Below are positions 1 to 14,800 of a stretch of 46,340 nucleotides of DNA, one piece after another. A program made the position numbers and the translations under genes. How positions within the stretch are numbered: the stretch's first letter is position 1; each line of letters opens with the position of its first letter. The notes beneath the pieces are model-generated. The model searched no databases. It was not told the DNA's origin and saw only the letters and a program-made list of their open reading frames with translations. The stretch comes from Rodentolepis nana (taxonomy: Eukaryota > Platyhelminthes > Cestoda > Cyclophyllidea > Hymenolepididae): positions 1 to 46,340 of the forward strand of contig UZAE01000048.1 of the NCBI GenBank assembly GCA_900617975.1, in the 5' to 3' direction.

Positions 1-3000
1 GGGGGTTTGTTAGATATTGTTAAATTGCATATAATGCTAAAATGTATCCATTAATATATGCTTCTTTATGCATGTTATTCATATAAATCCGGATCAAAAG
101 AGTCCAAGAATTACATTGTACACTCATTTTTATTTTGCATTTTAGGTCTCGCATCTTACACCAGTTTAAATTTAACTGATAAGTGTGTAGCGGCTTTACT
201 GCCACATTAGAGCTAATTGCTAAGTTAGTTGGTATTAAATGAATTAAGTTAAACAAACATTAGATCAATCGAAGATCTGGAGATGCTGTTTAGAGAAATA
301 GTTGATTGTTAATTTGTAGACCACCCTTATTTCACAACTAAATACTCACTTAAGCACGTGATTCTTGCTGTATCTGGTGGCTAAGTGTTTGCTAGCAATA
401 AAGAGAGTGCATATTCCGTGTCATGCTTACCTGCTTGTCAAGTGACTCAGAGGTGCTTAAAAGTACAAAACTGTAACAAACAATATTCTCTTCTACCTTC
501 TTAGTGGAATCGATCAGGAAGATTATTCATACCATATCAATGCCAGTGGGAAATAGGGTACAATAAGAGACGCTTCAGTAGTACGCCAGGGACGGTTTGG
601 TCAATATGTGCGACTTTCAAGTCAAAGATCACTGGATCAAGTCTTAGTGATTTACATTCTTTAGTGCGGCTGGGAAACAACACTGGATAAATTTATCCAA
701 TTGGGGGAATAATAGAACGTTAGTTTCTTCAATTTCCCTCATGATAAAAACAAAAGAAGTGAAAGTTCGTAGTGAGGAGGGCGCAGTTAAAGCAGTAGAA
801 GTGAGGGTTAAGGAAACTGAGCTTCAGAATGACCAGGTCTACTGTTTTAAAAGATGAGTTATCTTCATTTTTATCCTTTCATTTTACCACCTTATTCTTT
901 GCGCATAAAGTCTGGGTGACAAGCTTTCGTATGATCATACAGCCACTCTCTTTCCGCGTACTTTTCGATCCATTCAGCTACTGATCAAGGGACTCTATCG
1001 GTTGTCACGACATCTCTCGAATAATTTTACAACCGCCTTTCATTTGCTATTGATGGGACAAATGGATTTCCAATTACGATTTATTACTCAGATTTTAGTT
1101 AACCTCCCTTGAAATTTCCTTAGCTAACTCTTTGTGGGAGCAATTTAAAAGGTATTTTTGCCTACATCTCATCTTTGCTGCAAAAAACGCGCACACAGAC
1201 TTAATTATCGATTTTGTGAAGGGATTGCAAGGTTTCTTAGAAGGACGTTTTCAACTAAGACTTCAATATTCATGCGCCTTCTGCTACAAAATCCTGCCCT
1301 ATTTATTAGGGCGGTATTCTAAATAAGAACCCTTTATCAATGACTATCCACCTTTATATGGATAGCTGTGGATAGACCATTTAAAGGGAATTGTTCAATA
1401 AGTGCTTCCATTAATATTTGCTCGATAATTTCGATATTGGAACTGGTTTTTGGCTTTATGATACTTACTTTTACAACATCATTCACCTTTCATCAAGATA
1501 AGTAGAAGAGCTCAGCAGATGGATATACACTTGCATTTGCATTTGGATTAATTTATTTACTTCCAAAACTTTGATTTGAGATTGTATAATGTTTCCTGGG
1601 GAAAAATAACCTCCTCTCTTTCAATGATGTACGTGACAAGACATCAAATATGTGAAGGCTTCAAGTTAAAGCATACATCTGGACCACCCGATCGTCACAA
1701 TTTGTTAGTGTGAACGTGCTAGTGGTCGAATTTAAAACAGGCACTTCACATGTTGTGCATAGCGGTGACACCTTAACCTAATATCGCCCGACTGCTTATT
1801 AAAAGGATATATAGGTACACTCCCTTATTTCAAGTTCCACTTTGACGACTTAACGCGAGTCAAGGTAGCGTGTTCTGAATGGCAATGATTTCGCTCTGAG
1901 TTACCAGTATGGCAGGTACGTTAGTCTAATTCTTGGTGTAGGTCCTAAAGTCCCTTTACGGTGAGTCTACAAAGATCTTGCTGTTCCCTTGAGGCAAATG
2001 AGTAGATTCCGTTGATAAAGGAGCAGGCTATGTGGGTGGCTATTTTTATTGGCTAAATAATCGCTGATGGCCTGTTACACTTACCTCTTTTATCGACATT
2101 TTTGCCTTTTGGCCTTTCTGGAGGAGCATCAAGATGCCGCCCTTTTTTGACCGTCCTTTACACTTTAGAGCCTATAATAAAATGACAAAAAGACTAATGA
2201 AGAAGGGAGTGATGCAATCTTCCCATTCCATCAGCATGCTCCATTTCGGACTTTGATTTTCCTCGGGCAACGGACAGAGAATTTAGCTTGTTGTTTGCGA
2301 AAATAATTGCAATTGCTCCCAATTACTCTGAGAACTATTTTTTAATAGAACTGAACTTCCTAAGTTTACCGAATATGCTAAGGTAAAATAGGCGCAAATT
2401 GGAAGTATATTTGAAATTTCAATGAAAACAGACTATATATATACATATATATCTCTTACATTCCCTAGTTGACATTTGTAATTTGTAAAGCCATACATAG
2501 CTGGGTCAAATTCGCTTTACAATTGGAGAAATTACCGACCTCTGCCTGTTCACATGGATATACTTCGAACTAGGCGCTTTGTCAGCTCGATTTCACTTCT
2601 AAAGTTGATGTTTACCATGCTTACCTTACGCGAACATTAATTAAGGTAGTTTGTTTACGGTGTTTGCTTCATTTTCCAAATTTAATCTTAAATTTATAAA
2701 ACAAAGGCACTTTACTGTAGATTTCAGTTTGTTGAAAGCTTCTAAAATTTTCGTTTTTATGAAACACAAAGCCACAAATTTTAGTATTAACCGGAAATCG
2801 ATGGGAATAATTATGAACAGTCTTCATTGTAATAAAGAGCCCTAATATGGTATACGCAGGCTCAAGGAAGATTTAAAGCCATTCACTTGATCGAGCCCCA
2901 CGCTAGGCAATTGGAAACCAGTTGTTCAAGCGCAATGATGGTGATGGATACTCGAGGAATTACTTTCCCACTACGAAAAATAGAAACGGAAAGCATGTGG

Positions 3001-6000
3001 CCACGGATTAAACTCTGAAATTCTGAACTTTTCAAACAATTTAAAGTTATGTTTTTCTTTTACATAAAAGCTGATAGTTAAGATATTTGAGGATAAAAGA
3101 AACGACTTTCCAATTATTCCGCACTTTGATTTTAAATGGTTGCACTTTTCACTTGGTTGTTTCCACTAAAGTTAGGCTTTTTACAGTTAGTGAGGGAGCA
3201 GAGGGGTTTAAAATTGACTTCACTGGCTATGACAGTTATTTTGGACAATTTTCACGTGAATCTAGCTTGTGTAAATTTAGTTTCAGAGGTTGAGGTCAGC
3301 TAAAGGTCCCTAAACACATTAGGTACTTTTTGTGATGTCGTTCCTACATTTATTTTGACCCATTAGAAATTAATTAATGAACAAAATCAGCAAATAAAGG
3401 AATGAATATGACGGGTGAATCGATTAGGCATTGAAAGTCTTCACATAACACAGCCGCTGTTTGGGTTACAGATGCAATACCCCTGAGAGTTAAAAGGGAA
3501 ACGAATTGTGAAAGTAACCATTGGAACAATCAAGCGGTGAACTACCACTTTCTCTGATATCGTCTAGAAGTGCCTTGAGCCGTGTCAACGCTTATAGGAA
3601 GAACTACGTCGAAAATTCAATGCAAATACTTCTGAATACTCTGAGAGAGGTAAATTGGCAACGGGTTCTTGGCAAGTCTAAATAAAACTAATTAATTAGT
3701 TCAGTTAGCGTGCTGAATCATAATTTGTACTTTAATTTCCTGGTTTTAGCTACATACTCGTTTGATGTCAATGATTCAATTAAGTCACTCATTGGAATAA
3801 ACGGGGTAATTAGTAGTCGCGTTAACTTCAAAGTGGTATCATTGCCTATTGTTCACAGAAATGCTATGGTACATGACTTAGTTGTCATTCAACTCATTAA
3901 TTTAGTAAATTCACTTTAATACAAATGGAAAATTACAGGAATTATCAATGCTAAGGGAGTAATATGAAGAAAACAGCATTTAATATTTCACTTATCGAAT
4001 GAAGAATAGTGCACTTGGGATAATAAATGGGTTAGAAAAGGTACTCTCATTAGAACGTATTTATGCTACGGAATAAGACTCAGTACTTCATTTATGGGAA
4101 TGAACAATTCAGTTCGTATTTCAGGTATTTCGAAGGCGAAAGACGTGGAATTATAAAATTATAGAAAATCAATAAAAAATAAATGCACTTACATTTAACG
4201 TGAACGCGCGTGGCACGCGGATGAGTACAGAAACAAGGTACAAACCCCGCTTATCGGGAATTAGGCATGGAAATAAAAATAGAAAATCAATACTTTCTAG
4301 CTTATTCAGGCATTTTAACTATCTTAGATCGATAAATTATATTACTATCGAGAGAAAAAGAACGATCTAGACTTAAAAAACATTTTCTTCTATCTGGAAT
4401 AACGATTCTTGGTACTCATTCCTCAGGGACTTAGCTTTGGTGGGTGGGTTAAGGTGGGGGGAGAAGTGCATTAGAGTAATGATGGTTTTAAAAGAGGACC
4501 TGATTACTACCGATTTTCATTCCATTAAATTTGATTTGATTACCTTTCATTATATTCATGAAATATAGCAACATATATTGTCCAGTCACCATGGAAAAGG
4601 TGATAATTTTCAAACTATCTTCATATCTCTGTAATATGCACTGCCAGTTGAATACCAAGAAGAGACACTTCATCATGTCTACTAACTCACCTTTCCAACA
4701 AAACATTTGATAGCTCTTAAGTTTGCCCCAAGCAAAATTTATTTATTACTGCCGTCATTTTATGACCCTATTGGTTGAGGTCAGAGATCTTACGATTTGA
4801 ATAACAAATGACAGAGATTAATCATTACACGGCGTCATTTTTAGATTTCCATCTGGGAATCAAATATTTTTTTCTAAACATAAGCGAATTTCGACATAGT
4901 GACACCGAAATCAGAGGCTAATTGACTCTTCTTTCTCTTAGGAAATGGATTAATAATTGGTGTTTTGTGCATACTTCCGCGGATATTGTACTAGATTCGA
5001 AAATCAATAAATTAAATTGTTCTTCATTAATGAAGTTTTCCCCCGTTCATTAATGCCAAATGAAAATTGCCATACAACGATGAAAAAATTGGGCAATTTC
5101 TTTTCTTCTGTGTTTGCCAAAAGGTCGAAATGGTAAAAATGAGTTGAGATTGTTGAAGACTCCTGAGTTAGAATCTGAAGCAAAATGGGATCATTCCAAC
5201 TCATATAATTAGCTTCAGAATAGGACTTTTCAATCTTCCTCAGGACAGAGAGAATTGTGAGTTAACTTACTCGATGAGTAGCAAGGAGGAGTCATTTTTC
5301 CCCATCTATTTCTTCCTAACTTTGAACGAAATTTATTCAAGACAAATTCTTTGAAGTAACTGAAGTTGGCTCTTAATGCAATAAGTGAATGATATGAAAC
5401 TTCGGGGTGCGTTTGTTTTCCTTGGCAAAAGCCTTATAAGAACTTCAAGAAAGAAATTTTTCCTTGAAATGGAACCGCTTTAAAAGAAGTGTAAAATTTT
5501 CAGACATTCCATAGTAACTACAATTATAACCATAAGACACTGTTTTTTAAGGAAGTATTTCATAATTTTTCATTTAACCGTCTCCACCTCCACCACCCTC
5601 CACTCTTACTTCTGCTATAATTTTGCTGACATTAGCATTTTGGCAAACCAAGTTATCGTATTGAGCTCAAAATGTACCTTTATTTTATTTTTTTTCGACA
5701 AATCCATTAACATTGTCTGCCCACGCTTTATTTTCTTCAATCGTCGTCCCTTGCACCTATGGTAGTCATCAACGTTTGAGACCCACCTAACTTTTCTGGT
5801 CTACCCACTCACCAAGCCAATTGTCACTAATAATCTTTGTTGATTTGAACTGGACTTCTTTTCCAATCCTGTCACAACAGTTAAGGTCCAGTCTGAAGAA
5901 TAGCAAGAAAATGTAAAATCTGACACATAAATGTGCTAATTTAACGTCTACCCCTCCAAAAAAACGGCTGGTTTCGCCCATCGTCTGTAAATCAAACTGG

Positions 6001-8493
6001 GCATAAATGTAGACCGCTCAGAAGGTGAATTTTTTTAGAATGCATAATATATATGCGAACGTTTTAATATAATGAAAAGTTCTTAGCCGAACTTATAATG
6101 TTAAAGTACATGACAGTTGAATTCCTTAATTCGCACATATCTCAACTTTGTGAAAAATGATTGGTTTTAAAGGACACCTAAAAGCAATATGGCCAGAAGT
6201 TAATGAAGCTAATCGACGGTCAAAAGTCCAAGATTCTCCTGACTTTACTCGTGACACGCCTACGTCGATTAATGTAGCATTTTATAAATTTCTTTTATAA
6301 TTATATTAACCCCCCCCCCCCAAAGTAAGCGCAATTCTTCAAACTTGAAATCAACACAAAATTAAAGTTATATTAGATCTAACTCAACATGTAAAAGAAG
6401 TGAATACTTAAAAATTTTTTCTTGGATAAAAATAATCCATGCTGATCCAACACCTTCACCCTCCCCTCCCCACCCCCTTCGAAAGCTCGTAGCTGAGGTC
6501 TTCTGAAGCGCCTGGAGTAACGGTCTAGCCGATGACTGTGCTCTATCACCTGCGTTTTGGTATTCATACTCTCAGGTAAATCTTCGTTGTGACTGTTTTC
6601 TACTTGGAAAGCTTTGCTGTTTGCTGAAAATGAATACTTTGGAGATATCGTACCAAAATTAGGATACCAATATGTAGTGTGCCCAGTTCCCGAAATTGTA
6701 AAGGATAGGAATATCCTCCACTGTTTCCTCTTGCAACCCTATCACACCATCAATATGTCACTTATTCCAACCATTGAAAGTAGGGTGGGAGTTTAAAGGC
6801 GATGCCTACACCAAAACAAACTTCGCAGATGACATTTCTGGACTTGAGATGGTATCCCGGCCGCAAGTCCATTGATCAGAGAAGCTTTATCTAATAGCGT
6901 AGGTGATAAACTGCTAGTATCAGTTATTCCTCACCTAGCTAGTTTCATTGAGATAAATTAATCTATTCAAATAGCACATTGAATTCTTAGGTTTGTGATG
7001 GCGCTAAATTTTCCTTTCACTTTTCAAAGCGTGTTTTCCATTTTTAAAATCTGCTTTTACATAAATGGATTTATATTTCGCGTGTTGGCAGTTGAGAAAG
7101 AGCAATTTTTAGTCGGCTAAATAAAGGTCTTACTATGCTCCAATCACTTCACCATTCCTACACCTAACAACTAAATCCATTTTTTCCAACGAAAATAAAT
7201 AGCTCATGTTTAAATGAGCTTCTCCAATTCTGCCTCCATCTTTCCCCCATCTTTCTTGTTAATTGAGAGGCTAAAAATCGTGGAGTTTGTGAATCACCTG
7301 TGATTTTTGCTTGTTTAATCTCTTAATAGTTCTTTCTTCATCTTCTCCAAAGTTAGCATATGATTTACTAATCCTTCTAATTAATGCATAATTTAAGGTT
7401 TGATTTGAGATTTGGCAAAGGTACGGTGGGTCAAATTTGTGAGCCAAAGTTTTAATGAATATTTGTTTTTTTCTTTTAACCTAAAATTGAGTATAATTTT
7501 AAGTTGTTGGTAAAGATTTTAATCAAAATTTCGAAAATATCTATTTAGTTTAGAAACCTGTAGTACCTGAAAGAGGTATTCACACTTTTCAGGAATGTGA
7601 ATCAAACTGCTTATCTGTTTGCATAATTTGAAGATTTCCAAGAAGTTACTGTTATGATTGTTGGAATTTGTTTTCGGCAACCTTTAAAATGCAATTAGAA
7701 TTATAAAATTTCAATGTTTTGACACAGAGGTTGGGTTTTACCGATTGAGGTATTGAAATGAATTTTAACCATAGAAGACAGGTTCAAGTGAATGGTTTTG
7801 TATGAAGTTGCAAGGCCAAAAGACCTTAACATATCATCATATTGAGTCAATTGCCACTGATTGAATAGACAGGTTAGACATACTAATAGACAGAGAAAGA
7901 TTATCCTACTTAAGTAACCGCTTCTCAAATGGAGTTTATCTTGCCTTCCGACACAGAGATCCCGATGTCAAGGTTGTGAGGTATTTATGCCCTTTCTTCC
8001 TAGTGTTCATCGGTGTCCTGGGTACAGTTCCTCCATTTGACAAATATCGACCAAAAGGCAGAATCGTTTTTTCTTGAATCGCGACGTTTTCCCAAAACGA
8101 TTTCAGAACCAGTTTATCTTAAAACATACCTATTATAGGAATCTGTTCATAGTGTTTGGGCAAGCTTTATGGTAGTAACTATCAAACACCTTTATAACCT
8201 TTGAGAAATATTCTATTGTATGAAAATAGGGGTACTTGACAGATGTTATTAAATTTGATCTCTTCTTAAGTAAATTGCCACTTTTTTTAACGCAACAAGA
8301 TCTCAGAGCTTTGTATTTTCCGCCAATTAAACATCACCACTTGCAATATAATCACCGTAAAACACACACAGTGATAATTAGTGAAGCATATAACAACCCC
8401 AACCAGCTAATTATGGGGTTGAAACACTTTGACTTGGCAATAAATACCCTCAGTTACCTCTCCTTTCCGATCTCCTCTCTAGAACGAGTGTTA
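1..8493. other. AT-rich spacer, no supported gene
   Basis: Open frames here are short (at most about 75 codons). They lack recognisable domains and lack paired splice signals that would join them into a gene. I see a C12 run at 6310-6321 and short TA-rich patches (about 2435-2452). No RNA gene was recognised. Distal exons or regulatory DNA of a neighbouring gene could be hidden here. Confidence 0.5.
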
Positions 8494-8520
8494 TTGAAAT
8501 TGATTGATTGGCATTCATTT

Positions 8521-8592
8521 TATGGGAATCGAATTCGTGACCTCGTGCATTGTATACGCTTACGGCGGCAAATTAAGCTGCGCTAATTATAG
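8521..8592 (-). pseudogene. Degenerate tRNA-like sequence (tRNA relic)
   Basis: Read on the minus strand, this stretch has the order of a tRNA body. A D-arm-like AGCTTAATT segment is followed by an anticodon-arm-like stretch, then CACGAGGTCACG and TTCGATTCCC, which closely resembles a T-arm/B box. The stems do not pair well and no acceptor stem closes it, so it is a relic rather than a working tRNA. It ends about 40 bp from an old retroposon copy. It could be the head of a separate tRNA-derived SINE or a tRNA retropseudogene. Confidence 0.35.
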
Positions 8593-8628
8593 TTAGGTGC
8601 CATTAATCTCAGGTATGCCATACTACTA

Positions 8629-8957
8629 TTAGTGCATAGATTACCTCCACGTGGTACACCCTGGACAACACATGCTCATACGACAAAAATTGTCTATAAA
8701 CCGGCAGTTGACTTCAGACTTCAAACTACTATGACCCCACTACATGTCATATTCGACCAATTTCACAGTACTCGCATCACCTAACCTTTTCTCTGCGTTT
8801 GTGTCTCGCTGTCTCTTTTACATCTACGAATCACTTTTCAGTTCCCCCACCTCTCGACTTTTTGTAAATTTGATGTTCCTCCCCTTTATGAAGCCCAAAG
8901 TTAACGAATGGGCTAATAGTAACTGTCATGAAGACTACAATTTGATATAAATAAACA
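8629..8957 (+). mobile_element. SINE-like retroposon, copy 1 (old)
   Basis: This copy aligns along its length with those at 30538, 32655 and 42278-42601. It has the CCTCCACGTGGT core, the CAGTTGACTTC block, the pyrimidine-rich middle with CTGTCTCTTTTACATC, the AAGCCC...GGGCTAAT 3' hairpin region and an ATAAATAAA tail. The extreme 5' GGGGTGT is gone and the conserved GGGCAAC reads GGACAAC, so the ribozyme head is probably dead. No target-site duplication can be seen, which fits an old insertion. The 5' boundary is approximate. Confidence 0.75.
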
Positions 8958-9876
8958 AAATTTTCAATGCTATTTTTACCAATGAATAGAGCGAAATAAT
9001 TTATTTCAACCGCAGTTTTTAATTTGGTCGAAGGAAAGCCACTTTTGACAGTTGTCATTAAAATGAATAATGCCATACATTGACCATGCCTGCAATATTG
9101 ATATCTAGATGACTCCCAAATGTCCACCACTGCATTTCGGAGTTGCTTACTGTGCCTCTTAGTCCACTTATAAGACGAACTTACATCAAGTCGGTCTATT
9201 TTACCAAAAATTGCATTTGGTATTTGCTTGTTAGATGAGTTGATATGATAGTCAAAAAAATCTAATACTGAGAAGTGTAAGTTCATCGTGTATCATGCAG
9301 TACCAATTAGTTTTGGGAAAAAGAAAACCCATTGTTGACTTATCTCTTCCAGTTAAGTCCAATTAAGAGCTAATGTGGGCTTTGATTGGTTTTGGACATG
9401 GACTATCTAATGAGGTCGAAGCTCACAACTTCCACACTATTGAGCGATTCTCCCTATAACACATAATTCCCATTGAAAAAGCATCGTACATGGAACTGAC
9501 TCCATCTTCTATGAACATTCACTATTATGCTGAACTAGTTTGAATAGAGGGTTTGCATAGGGAAGATTTCCATCTTATCTGCATTTAAAAATACGCTTTT
9601 GACCTCACACAAAAAGTGTGTTTCGACAGCAGTTAGATAACGGTGAGATATGGCAATGAAGTAAAGTAGAAAGCTAGGCAAAGTAATCAGAAAAGCACCT
9701 AGCTTGCGTGTGGGGGCGGGAGACAGAGGGAAAGGTACGCAAGTACGTTACCTTCCCCTTGCACTGCAGTAATTCTGCTAAAGCCATTGCCTGTTACATG
9801 AGAGTCTTGGTTATGACGTACGTGCGATTTGGCATAAGCTTTGCCGATATATTCTACCTCTTGTCTGCTGCAGACA

Positions 9877-10021
9877 ATGAAGGTTTCCAACAAAGCTCGT
9901 CATGGGAAGATATTATTATTAGTCTGTACGATTGGCTACCACGTCATTGGATGTGCACCGATGAGCATCGATCTTGCTGATCACTACCCACTTGGCCCAA
10001 CTGAAGAAAATAATTTTATGA
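9877..10021 (+). CDS. Candidate first exon of a secreted protein (signal peptide)
   Basis: A pyrimidine-rich 3' splice-like site (cag at 9871-9873) lies 3 nt before an ATG at 9877. The frame then encodes a textbook signal peptide: a basic n-region (MKVSNKARHGK), a hydrophobic core (ILLLVCTIGYHVIGCA) with a plausible cleavage site after GCA, and a polar stretch ending ...PTEENNFM. A consensus donor (GTGAGT at 10022) closes the exon in phase 1. I could not identify the following exon with confidence. A good acceptor at 11347-11348 would add only about a dozen residues before a stop. The product is unknown; it could be a small secreted protein or a neuropeptide precursor. A chance combination remains possible, because the evidence is one exon. 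Confidence 0.35.
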
Positions 10022-11767
10022 GTGAGTAATAAACAGCTTTTGACGATCTGTTCTACTCTTCTAATGACAGAATCGTTCAGAAAGCCATAGATCATTTTAG
10101 TTGAGTCAAATTCGTCATTGTAATCCCAAGTTTGACAGATTTTAAGCACTTTTCGTGACTGTATGGGTCTGTAGAGCTCACCAGTGTAGAAGATTTTGAG
10201 AACTCTAAGTGCACAGCTTTTATTTAATAAAATGAGAAGGCCAAACAATCTTATAGAGGATCACGCTATCTGCAGATTGGTTTCCTTTCGATTAGATTAA
10301 CAATCGCCTAGTCATCAAAGTGGTTTGAAAAGCGCAGGAAAGTTCGCCACTTCTTTCAGAGTTATCCCGAAAATTTATTAGTTTAGTACATTTTTGAAAT
10401 CTCAAGATTAAAGAGATTTCAAGAAGACCTTCATTTACCAAATACTTTTAACGAAGAAATATTCAAACAAGATGCAGATTTTAAGCCAAATGAAAATCTC
10501 AGAGAAACGAGCAAGTTTTCTACCTTATTACAAATTAACTCAATCCTCTAAACTGCCTCTTTTGAATGAAAGTAAAGTACACTATGAGAGTAGGCCCACA
10601 TCACTAATATTTACGTTAGTTGAAGCAAAACTTAACCTTTTACTTTAAAAATATTCCAATTTACTCCATCACACTTGGCTCTTGGTGGCCATTAATTTAT
10701 TTCAATTCATTTCCTATCACACCAGACACTTAAACTAAACCGCGTTTATATTCTATATTATCTTAATTAACAAAGTTCGATTCATCCAACGTTATTTTAG
10801 AAAAGGGGTCTAATTTACTTCCTTTTTTTAATGGAGTCTAGATATTTAAAGTAGCCGAATACCTTTATTCAGTTAATTAGGTCTGCATGGAGTGAACGGA
10901 GATATTAGGCCGATAAATTATCGATTTCATCTCTGCATTTTCACACTAGCATTAACCTGAGAAATTCTCTATTTCATAAAGTTCACACCCCAATGTCGAT
11001 AATGAAATTTCCTCCAGGTTCCTAAAATGAGTCTCCTTTATTTAGGTTACAAATTCGCGTTATTTTAATTTATCTTTTCTTCGTTAACCATTTAACATAT
11101 ATAAATTCAATAGTTTTTCATATTAAAAAGGAAAAATTAGGAGTTAAATGTAGATCTTCTTATCAGACGGCTTATAATTGAATTAATTCCTGCTTTTATG
11201 CTTCACCCAATTACATCGACTGAAGCTAATTTTCGATAGTCACAATTTTATTTGCATAGCAGACGCGTTGCAAGTTCATTGGTGAGTTTTGAGCTTAGTA
11301 ATAGTGTGCTATATCCTGTTTATTGATTTTGATTTTGTTTCATTTAGGAGTTCTACTTAACTGCATATGGCTTGAGTCATCTTAATGTACATGGGGTACA
11401 GGAGCCTGCCTAAACTAAGTTCTTGTTGTGGCTTAAAAACCAGAGAAAGTCGTCTAACTTATTCGAATTGATATACAACCCGTTATAGGAATGATCAGTA
11501 GCTTTGATTATTGAAAACAACTTCTCTTATTGAGCTATCATTGGTACTTATTGTGGTTTTCGTATTCGTAGTCTGTCCATATGGTACGGTAGATTTCCCC
11601 GTGTCATCAAATTTACTATGCTTATCTGTCTAAAGGGTAATAGTGGACACAATTAAGGAAGGTGTGTAATCGACAAGCGTGTTCTGCCTAGCCCCCTTGT
11701 GAGGTTTTTGTACGTAGTTTCCAATGCGTCAAAAAATGGTTCATTTCTCTGATAACACTAACTCTGC

Positions 11768-11832
<65 letters not shown>

Positions 11833-14800
11833 CATTTAACACTGGCCCCTTGAAGTTAAAAAGCTGATCCATACTATTTGACAGTTCTACCTGTTGCTTG
11901 ATTATTATCAAGAATAGTCCTTGAATCACATTGACTTCAGATGCCCAAAATGCTTTATTATATACAAACGACCTTGGGTTTCTCCACCCATAATGTCATA
12001 TCCCTTTCTTTCACGCCTCTCTATAAACCACGACTTCTGCCAGACAGTATCTTTCAGCAACCTATATTGCTATCTCCAGATAAAGACACTCCATAATGGC
12101 TTTTAGTAGACGAATTCATGTAGTTAAAGTGGATTGATGTTATAATCCTTTAGTTTTGTTGTATGGTCATTGTTGATCGATTGGATAGCCTTAGAACTCT
12201 AAAATTTAACATCAAATCACAAATTCATCGAAATGAGGGGTTCTTAATATGGATTATTGCTTTTCTACTGTATATAGTTAGTTTGAGCTTAGGGGATCGT
12301 TTTGACATTGTTTATATGCATAACTGAATGTTTAAAATTTTCAGAACTCAAATGATAAGAAAGTCATTAAATTTGAATATTATAAAAGAAATTAATTTTG
12401 GAACTATCTCTGAAATAATTATTAACGAAATACGGTGAGAAATTATAATTCAATGCGAGTCAAAATTAGCCATAATTGGGATTAATTTGCAATCAATAGA
12501 AAGGTCGATGCGTATTTAGCACTATACAAAAAGTGACAAAACAATTGAGTATTTCCTTTTTTATTGAAATAGACATTGAAACGCACATGATCTCAAAAGG
12601 CTCTTAAAGCATTTCGGACATGGATTATCACATTTGACTAAAGGGTTTACGAACCAAATCAAAGAACTATTTGTTCCGTCAAATTCTAATTGATTAATAT
12701 TCGCCTATAGTACTATTCTAATTAAGTTGCATTAAAGAGTACTAATCTAATAGTAAAATTTTTCCAAAGTGGACTCAATTAGTGCTAGGTTTCAATCGAT
12801 TCTTCCGGTTTGATTAAATTGTTCTTCGAATTTCTCTACCTTGGTTTGGAGGTATTAATACTATTTCTTCTAGCTACCATTAAGTTAACGCATCTAAGTC
12901 TTTTGTCTTATAAAGTTCTTCTGTACAGTGCTTAGTAAGTTGAAGGACAACCAAAATTGGCAATTGATCCTACAGTAAACTTCCTGTCTGGCAATAGTCT
13001 AGATACTTCTTTTCTCTCTCATCAATTTCTTGGCTTCATTGTATGAAAACGATCCTCATTTTAAATCTATGCGTATCATTGGTTATTTTCGATTTCCTTG
13101 TCTAAATAGGCTTCATTCGCTTTAGCAACATTGAATTAACAGTGCAAAGTGTTTAAGGAGTTTTGGTAGTAGATAATTCACCATATTTGAGCTCATTTAT
13201 ATCCTAAGTCCACCGTGTTTTACACTGAGATAATCCTTACAAACAGTGTCACTTTGTTGAAAATTAGTGAATGAATTGAGGTGGACTATTCGGGGTGGTC
13301 TAAAGTTAGCTCTAGGTGGCCTAAAAATGTCGAATTTCACTTACAGAATTTTCAATTTTAACTCTTTAACGCCGGAGTTATTTATTGAAAAATGCACCCA
13401 ACTGCACTCACGCGTGTCTCACAACAGACTGATGCCGTCAATGTGACTAGTTTTTGGTGGTGTGTTAGGAAAAGGCTATAGACGTATTGACCATGTTTCA
13501 AACTGCAATAGCACCTTCTGTCACAAATTTGTCACCAGCGGAGCTTATTTTTGAGAGGACAGTACGGCCCCAAGGGAGTTAAAGGATTAATACAAAGTGA
13601 AGTCTAGTGTATTACCCCTCACTCTCATTGCTACGTGCTTTGTCTTTCTTAGCGTGGGAAGAAAATTGCCTTGTTTTCCTTCGCAAAAATTTGGCGTTTA
13701 GCCTTTTAGTTGCCTTTTCTGTGACATTCGACAAGTGGCATTATCCTTTAAGTCACTCACTTTTTACACCGTTGCAAAGAGGATTATTTGGAACATTAGC
13801 AATAATGGCTGATAAAATGGGAGTTTTCCAACTTACATTTCAATAGATTCCATGGGACAATGAAATATACCTATAATTGATGCATGACATATTAGGCTCT
13901 ACGTCCAACTATTCACTGAACCTATGAGCCACTTACAAGTTCTTTGATGAGTGAGCTATTTGTCTAATGTCTTTAAGCTGTTTACCTTCACCAAAGGCTC
14001 AGCAATCACAAAGAGGGAATAGAACGTTCTTTCCCGTTTCATTTATTTCGAATTGTGGTATATATATAACCTAAATTAACACATGTTCGTTTCGACTGTT
14101 GGAATAGTCAATTGAAATGTTATATGTAAGCATTTGATGTTCTAAATAGAGCTCCGGAAAGTAGCCAATTAATGTTTAAGGTAGATAATAACATTTAATA
14201 TTTGAACCTGACTTATTCTATGGATATCTCAACTACCGATTTTGTCTAAGACATATTGACTAAATGATGACCTCGGAGCCGAAAAAGTATAAAGACGCCC
14301 TTATTTGTTTCATGATTTTGCTTTCCATTTATAAACCATTGATTTAGTTGCTATCCCATTGAATGGTAATACCGATGTACGCGAATAAAGTGCGATAATT
14401 CTGCTCTAAGGCCAATTTTGAGATTGGTGATATCACTTCAAACTTTGTTACGGTCGAGAATATGAGATAAAGTAATAAAATCTGTGCTTTAAATCACTCT
14501 CGATAAACCTGACTGGGCCTTATTTTAGGCCAGCATCATCCTTTCTTGAATTCAGAAAGGTTTCAACTAAGCGATCGATTGTGTGTTATATTGAAATAAA
14601 CGCTGTTCAGAAAGATTACTTTAAGCACGAACTGAACGTACCTTTGAACTTCCGTTTCTCTTCTCACTTTTTGCAAGACATATTAGAAATATAATCACGT
14701 GTTGGTTCACGATTTTAAACATTCACTATATGCCAGTAGATGTTATGCTAAATTTTTATAGAAGACTAACATTATACTTCTGCTTAGTTCGCCATCATAT

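Noticed and set aside
8831..9286. 151-codon minus-strand frame
   Set aside because: Its last third is repeat sequence and the rest has no recognisable domain or splice context.
11741..11929. Minus-strand frame with a Tyr-Ile repeat
   Set aside because: The repeat is only the translation of the (TA)n microsatellite.
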